From Phocoena phocoena (Eukaryota > Chordata > Mammalia > Artiodactyla > Phocoenidae): DNA of 64,000 nt. Of this stretch, positions 60,761 to 64,000 are shown in pieces. Both the position numbers and the translations under genes were made by a program. The stretch lies in assembly GCF_963924675.1 (NCBI RefSeq), contig NC_089236.1, positions 28,419,319 to 28,483,318 of the forward strand. The letters run 5' to 3'. Under the pieces are notes generated by a model, which ran no database searches, was not told the origin of the DNA, and saw nothing but the letters and a program-made list of their open reading frames with translations. Every line of letters begins with the position of its first letter. Within the stretch, counting starts at the first letter, position 1.

Positions 60761-61410
60761 AAACCCCTCTCCTCGCGCACCAGGAAACAAAGAGGGAAGA
60801 AAAAGTCTCTTGCCTCTTTGGCAGGTGCAGACTTTTCCCCGGACTCCCTCCCGGCTAGCCATGGTACACTAACACCTTCAGGCAATGTTCAAGCCGCCAA
60901 CCCCAGTCCTCTCCCTGTGCTCCAACTGAAACTGAAACCCGAGCCTCAGCTCGCAGCCCCGCCCGCCCCGGCCGGTGAGCAAACAAGCCTCTCGGGCTGG
61001 TGAGTGCCGGTTGGCCCTGATCCTCTGTGCGGGAATCTCCCCGCTTTGCCCTCTGCACCTCTGTCACTGTGCACTCCTCTGCGGCCCTGAAGCTCCCCCC
61101 TCCGCCTCCTGCAGTCTCTGCCCAGGAAGGGGCTTCCTAGTGTGTGGAAACATTTCCTCCTTCACAGCTCCCTCCCACTGGTGCAAGGTGCCGTCCCTAT
61201 TCTTTTGTCTCTGTTTTTTCTTTTTTTCTTTTGCCCTACCCAGGTACGTGGGGAGTTTCTTGCCTTTTGGTAGGTCTGAGGTCTTCTGCCAGCCTTCAGT
61301 AGGTGTTCTGTAGGAGCTGTTCCACGTGTAGATGTATTTCCGGTGTATCTGTGGGGAGGAAGGTGATCTCCGCGTCTTACACTTCCGCCATCTTCAAGGT
61401 CCCCCCCCCC

Positions 61411-62016
61411 GAGGTGGGGTTTTGAAGAAGGGCATCCAGGTTATTGAAGTCCTAGTTTCCAGATATCTCCCCACTCCTCTCTCAGTTTCTGGGGAGGTGT
61501 TAACATTACTATCTCCATTTTCAGTCTCCTCCAAGCTCTGTCCTGGGTGGTTTCCTTTGCAGGGGTCTGACCCCCACCCTGTCAAGGGGGATCCTTCCCT
61601 CTTCCACTTTACCTCCTTCATAATGTTGGATTCCTTCCTTAACCCTGGTGGGAAAAAGGGGTCAAGAGGTGCAAGAGAGAGACTAGCCTTGGTCCCTAAG
61701 TCTCCAGAAAGCCCCTCTAAAACCCTATAATTTCTTACAGAAAAAAAAAAAATATCAGTCATTCTGTGCATATATGTAAAGGTATGTGCTGTCATCTAAA
61801 TGTCATTCCCCAGATAGGGGACAAGACACCCTCCATCTTTTGGCAACATCTCATCTCTTGCTTTTACTTGCTTTTACTTGCTTATTGCCTTTTCCCCCTA
61901 CCCTGCTTTTGTCCTATTCTACACTTCAGATTTCTAATTTTTGCTGAACTTGTTGCTTTTTTTCATATTGAAAAGATGACATTTCCCCAAGAGCCAAAAA
62001 TAAGTGGGAATAGAAA
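61411..62016 (+). pseudogene. TUBB: TUBB retrocopy 3'UTR continued after the L1
   Basis: Sequence directly after the L1 5' end resumes with gaggtggggttttgaagaag. Running on for about 600 bp it contains gatttctaatttttgctgaa, cttgttgctttttttcatat and tgaaaagatgacatttcccc, which fit the far 3'UTR of a TUBB mRNA as I recall it. It ends with a hexamer AATAAG (61999-62004), one base from AATAAA, and about 10 bp later an A-rich tail. That this is the same mRNA as 52076-54025 is inference from order and the L1 target duplication. Confidence 0.75.
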
Positions 62017-62035
62017 AAGAAAGAAAGAAAGAAAG
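61999..62035 (+). repeat. Degenerate polyadenylation signal and A-rich tail of the retrocopy
   Basis: AATAAG at 61999-62004, then gtgggaatag and a tail gaaaaagaaagaaagaaaga that has grown into GAAA repeats (62012-62035). This is the usual fate of retrocopy A-tails. A similar purine word, agaaagaagaatc, is found at 52067-52079 before the retrocopy and could be the other target-site copy, but it is too simple to be sure. Confidence 0.65.
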
Positions 62036-64000
62036 ATCTCAAGCCAAAAATAAATTTGGCAAACATAGATTCCTCTTTTAAGTTCACACTATGACTTATT
62101 TTATTAAAAACTCTGATATGATCCATAAGAGAATAAAACCATTTTATAAATTATATAACAGACATTTTTGCAATGATAGATATTTTTCCCCAAAGAACTT
62201 GCTCTAGTATATTTTGTAATCACTATATACATACCTAACTCTATTTGTGTTGACCATAATAATCACAAACTGTTTAGTTAAAAAGGAAGTGTACAAAATA
62301 ATGTGTGTATAGTTATCCAGTTTGTGTAGAGCTAAACAGACAAATATATGTAAATATATATAACAGTAAACACATGTGACAAGATTTTAATAAATTGAAT
62401 TTTCTTGGGGATTAACTTTAGAGTATGACCAAATTCATTACGTTCCTATCTTGTGTGAAATTTTTAGGAGAATATACTATATTATTGTGAGAGAAATGAA
62501 GTTAAAATAACTTTATCATAAGATTATTACTCTTTGATTTATTCCTTCATAATTTCATTAACCAACAGCATATTTTCTTAAAACTTTGTATCAACATAAA
62601 AATAATATGACTTGTATATCTTTAAGTAGCATGGTTACTTAATTGTTAAATTTGCATCACATGTGTCAATACATTTCACAGAAATAAAATTTATGATTTA
62701 GTTATTAAGCATAGCATTCAATTCCAATTTCTGTTGAGCACGTCTTTTATTTCTTTAGTAGTACATTTGTTACAATTGAATTGCCTACCAAAAATTAAAA
62801 TACACAAAGACATATGAAACCACATTCAAAATAGCTAAGCTCATAATTTTAGTTAGTGTGGCTATCTTTTGTGAATTGATACCCTTGACTGAAATATTTT
62901 GAGGAATTTTGCTGAAGTCTTCTATTAATCATGCAATCTTATGCATTTTCACAGGATGAAAGGTGAGTAAAATATTCATCTATTTTAAAACTCAGTACTG
63001 ATTTTCAATGTTTTGCTTATTGTTGCTTTTTTTCCAGCTAAAATCATAAAAAGTTATTTGCTATAAAAATAAAATGGGACATATTGATAAAACATTAACC
63101 AAGTAACCAACTATCATTTTACCATATTCCAGAATGCCCTAAATGGAGACAGTATGTACAATAATTATACATTTCCAAATAAAAGAAATGTTTAGTAGTT
63201 GTCACTCAGATGTGTATGAAATAGAGAAATCCTTAAATATTAAAGGTCAAAAATGGTCTAAAGGGTAAATGTCAGCAAACATATGATTTGTCCTATCTGG
63301 AGGAGTTTGCCTTCTGGATTAAAAAAACGTATGAATTTGTTCCCCTCTCTAATAGCAAGAATCAAAGCATAAAGGTCAATGGGAAATCCAGTGGGATAAA
63401 TCAAGCAGGTAAGACCAGAGTAATAAAATATATTATTTTTATTTTAGAATTTTAATTTAGATTTGACTCATCTATATTTTTGCCTTTCTAAAATTAACTG
63501 TAGAGATACTATAACAAGCTAAATATAAAATATTTGTGGAAGAAATGATGAATTATGTGACCCCCTACATTTGATACATAGAGAAGCTCATAATTTGGAG
63601 CCCCATTTATAAAAAGTCTCCTTTCCCATGACAGGAAATGGAGGACACACAAAGAACTGAAACCCAATTCCCATTCCTGTCCCTGCACTATTATTACCTT
63701 GGAAACATCTTATCTTCTTTTTATGACACTGGTTGTAATGAATATTTATTTTGGATGATTCTATGCAAGTTAACCAGACCTCCTAGTAAGAACTAAGGGC
63801 TTCAAGTTTCCAAGAATGAAAGGGACCTGGCTAGGGAATTTCTGGAATAATTATTCATGGCATTCCAAAGGAGACTGTTTAGTAACCTACCCCATAACAT
63901 AACTATATTCTTTATTTCAGGTCTGCCTTCTGTTGTTACCATCCTCTCAATTGTTAAGGATATATTTTCCTTCTTACTCACTATTGATAATCTCCCAGTA
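62036..64000. other. AT-rich unmatched DNA
   Basis: About 2 kb to the window end with no recognised repeat, RNA gene or domain-bearing frame. Confidence 0.45.

Larger units (their letters stand above)
54026..61409 (-). mobile_element. Full-length L1 LINE (about 7.4 kb), inactive
   Basis: Read from the right on the - strand: the G-run at 61401-61410 (C10 on +) begins the element, as is typical for L1, followed by gatggcggaagtg. Then come a CpG-rich 5'UTR of 2.65 kb, ORF1 (58762-57868), a 58-bp spacer, ORF2 (57809-54403) and a 3'UTR with an A-rich tail (54026-54043 on +). The short direct repeat cgaggtg (54019-54025 and 61410-61416) is the likely target duplication, which places the insertion in the 3'UTR of the TUBB retrocopy. 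ORF1 and ORF2 are only moderately damaged, so it is much younger than the L1 at 43828. It is nonautonomous because ORF2 lacks the RT active site. Confidence 0.95.
58763..61409 (-). promoter_or_regulatory. L1 5'UTR/internal promoter region
   Basis: 2.65 kb upstream of ORF1, unusually long and modular. From the L1 start (61409) inward there is a CpG-rich, C/G-rich part (about 61400-60130) containing a 38-bp tandem repeat (60577-60760), then two tandem modules with GAAA tracts (60112-59304), then a GC-balanced part to ORF1. L1 transcripts start at the element's first base from an internal promoter. Which factors act here is not visible. The CpG density is the highest in the window and in a mammal would be a methylation target. 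Confidence 0.85.

Noticed and set aside
60300..61400. CpG island promoter of a host gene
   Set aside because: It lies wholly inside the L1 5'UTR and no host exon is recognisable next to it.

Overview
This window is nuclear DNA of a mammal, most likely a cetacean. The main clue is five copies of a tRNA-derived SINE of the CHR type found in whales, hippos and ruminants (8818, 18900, 23403, 34241 on +, 35661 on -), together with L1 LINEs of cetartiodactyl type. I see no ruminant BovB or Bov-tA elements. Base composition is AT-rich, and there are old mammalian repeats throughout: MIR, L2, MLT1/MaLR LTRs and decayed L1. I found no intact host gene, exon set, tRNA, rRNA, CRISPR array or operon. It is a gene desert or the inside of a very large intron; the sequence alone cannot say which.

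Layout. 1-2812 is an old + strand L1. 2813-6770 is mostly unmatched AT-rich DNA with one LTR-like repeat (3160-3625). 6775-10010 is an old + strand L1 carrying an LTR-like insert and a CHR SINE. 10.1-14.5 kb holds a MIR, two MLT1-type LTRs and a - strand L1. 14.5-34 kb is mainly unmatched sequence with two CHR SINEs, an MLT1A LTR, LTR-like repeats, a short L1 tail and an L2. 34.77-37.45 kb is an L1 whose 5' part is inverted (twin priming), with a CHR SINE inside it. 37.45-40.07, 41.8-42.8 and 43.8-50.26 kb are further L1 copies. The last is near full length and contains a nested L1 tail.

The most informative part is 52.08-62.04 kb. A processed, intronless retrocopy of the class I beta-tubulin mRNA (TUBB) sits there with its 5'UTR, a broken coding region and its 3'UTR. 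A full-length L1 of about 7.4 kb on the - strand (54026-61409) is inserted in that 3'UTR. The L1 has a 2.6 kb 5'UTR with a CpG-rich end, a 38-bp tandem repeat and two tandem modules that each carry a long GAAA tract. ORF1 and ORF2 follow it. ORF1 has one frameshift. ORF2 has several breaks and an internal deletion that removes the reverse transcriptase active site, so the copy is dead for autonomous retrotransposition.

The genes do not work together as a pathway. What the window records is an order of insertions: old L1/L2/MIR/MaLR first, then the TUBB retrocopy and younger L1s, then CHR SINEs and the full-length L1. I did not find a previously undescribed biological system. The observations most worth following are the structured L1 promoter region, the L1-split TUBB retrocopy and the twin-primed L1.
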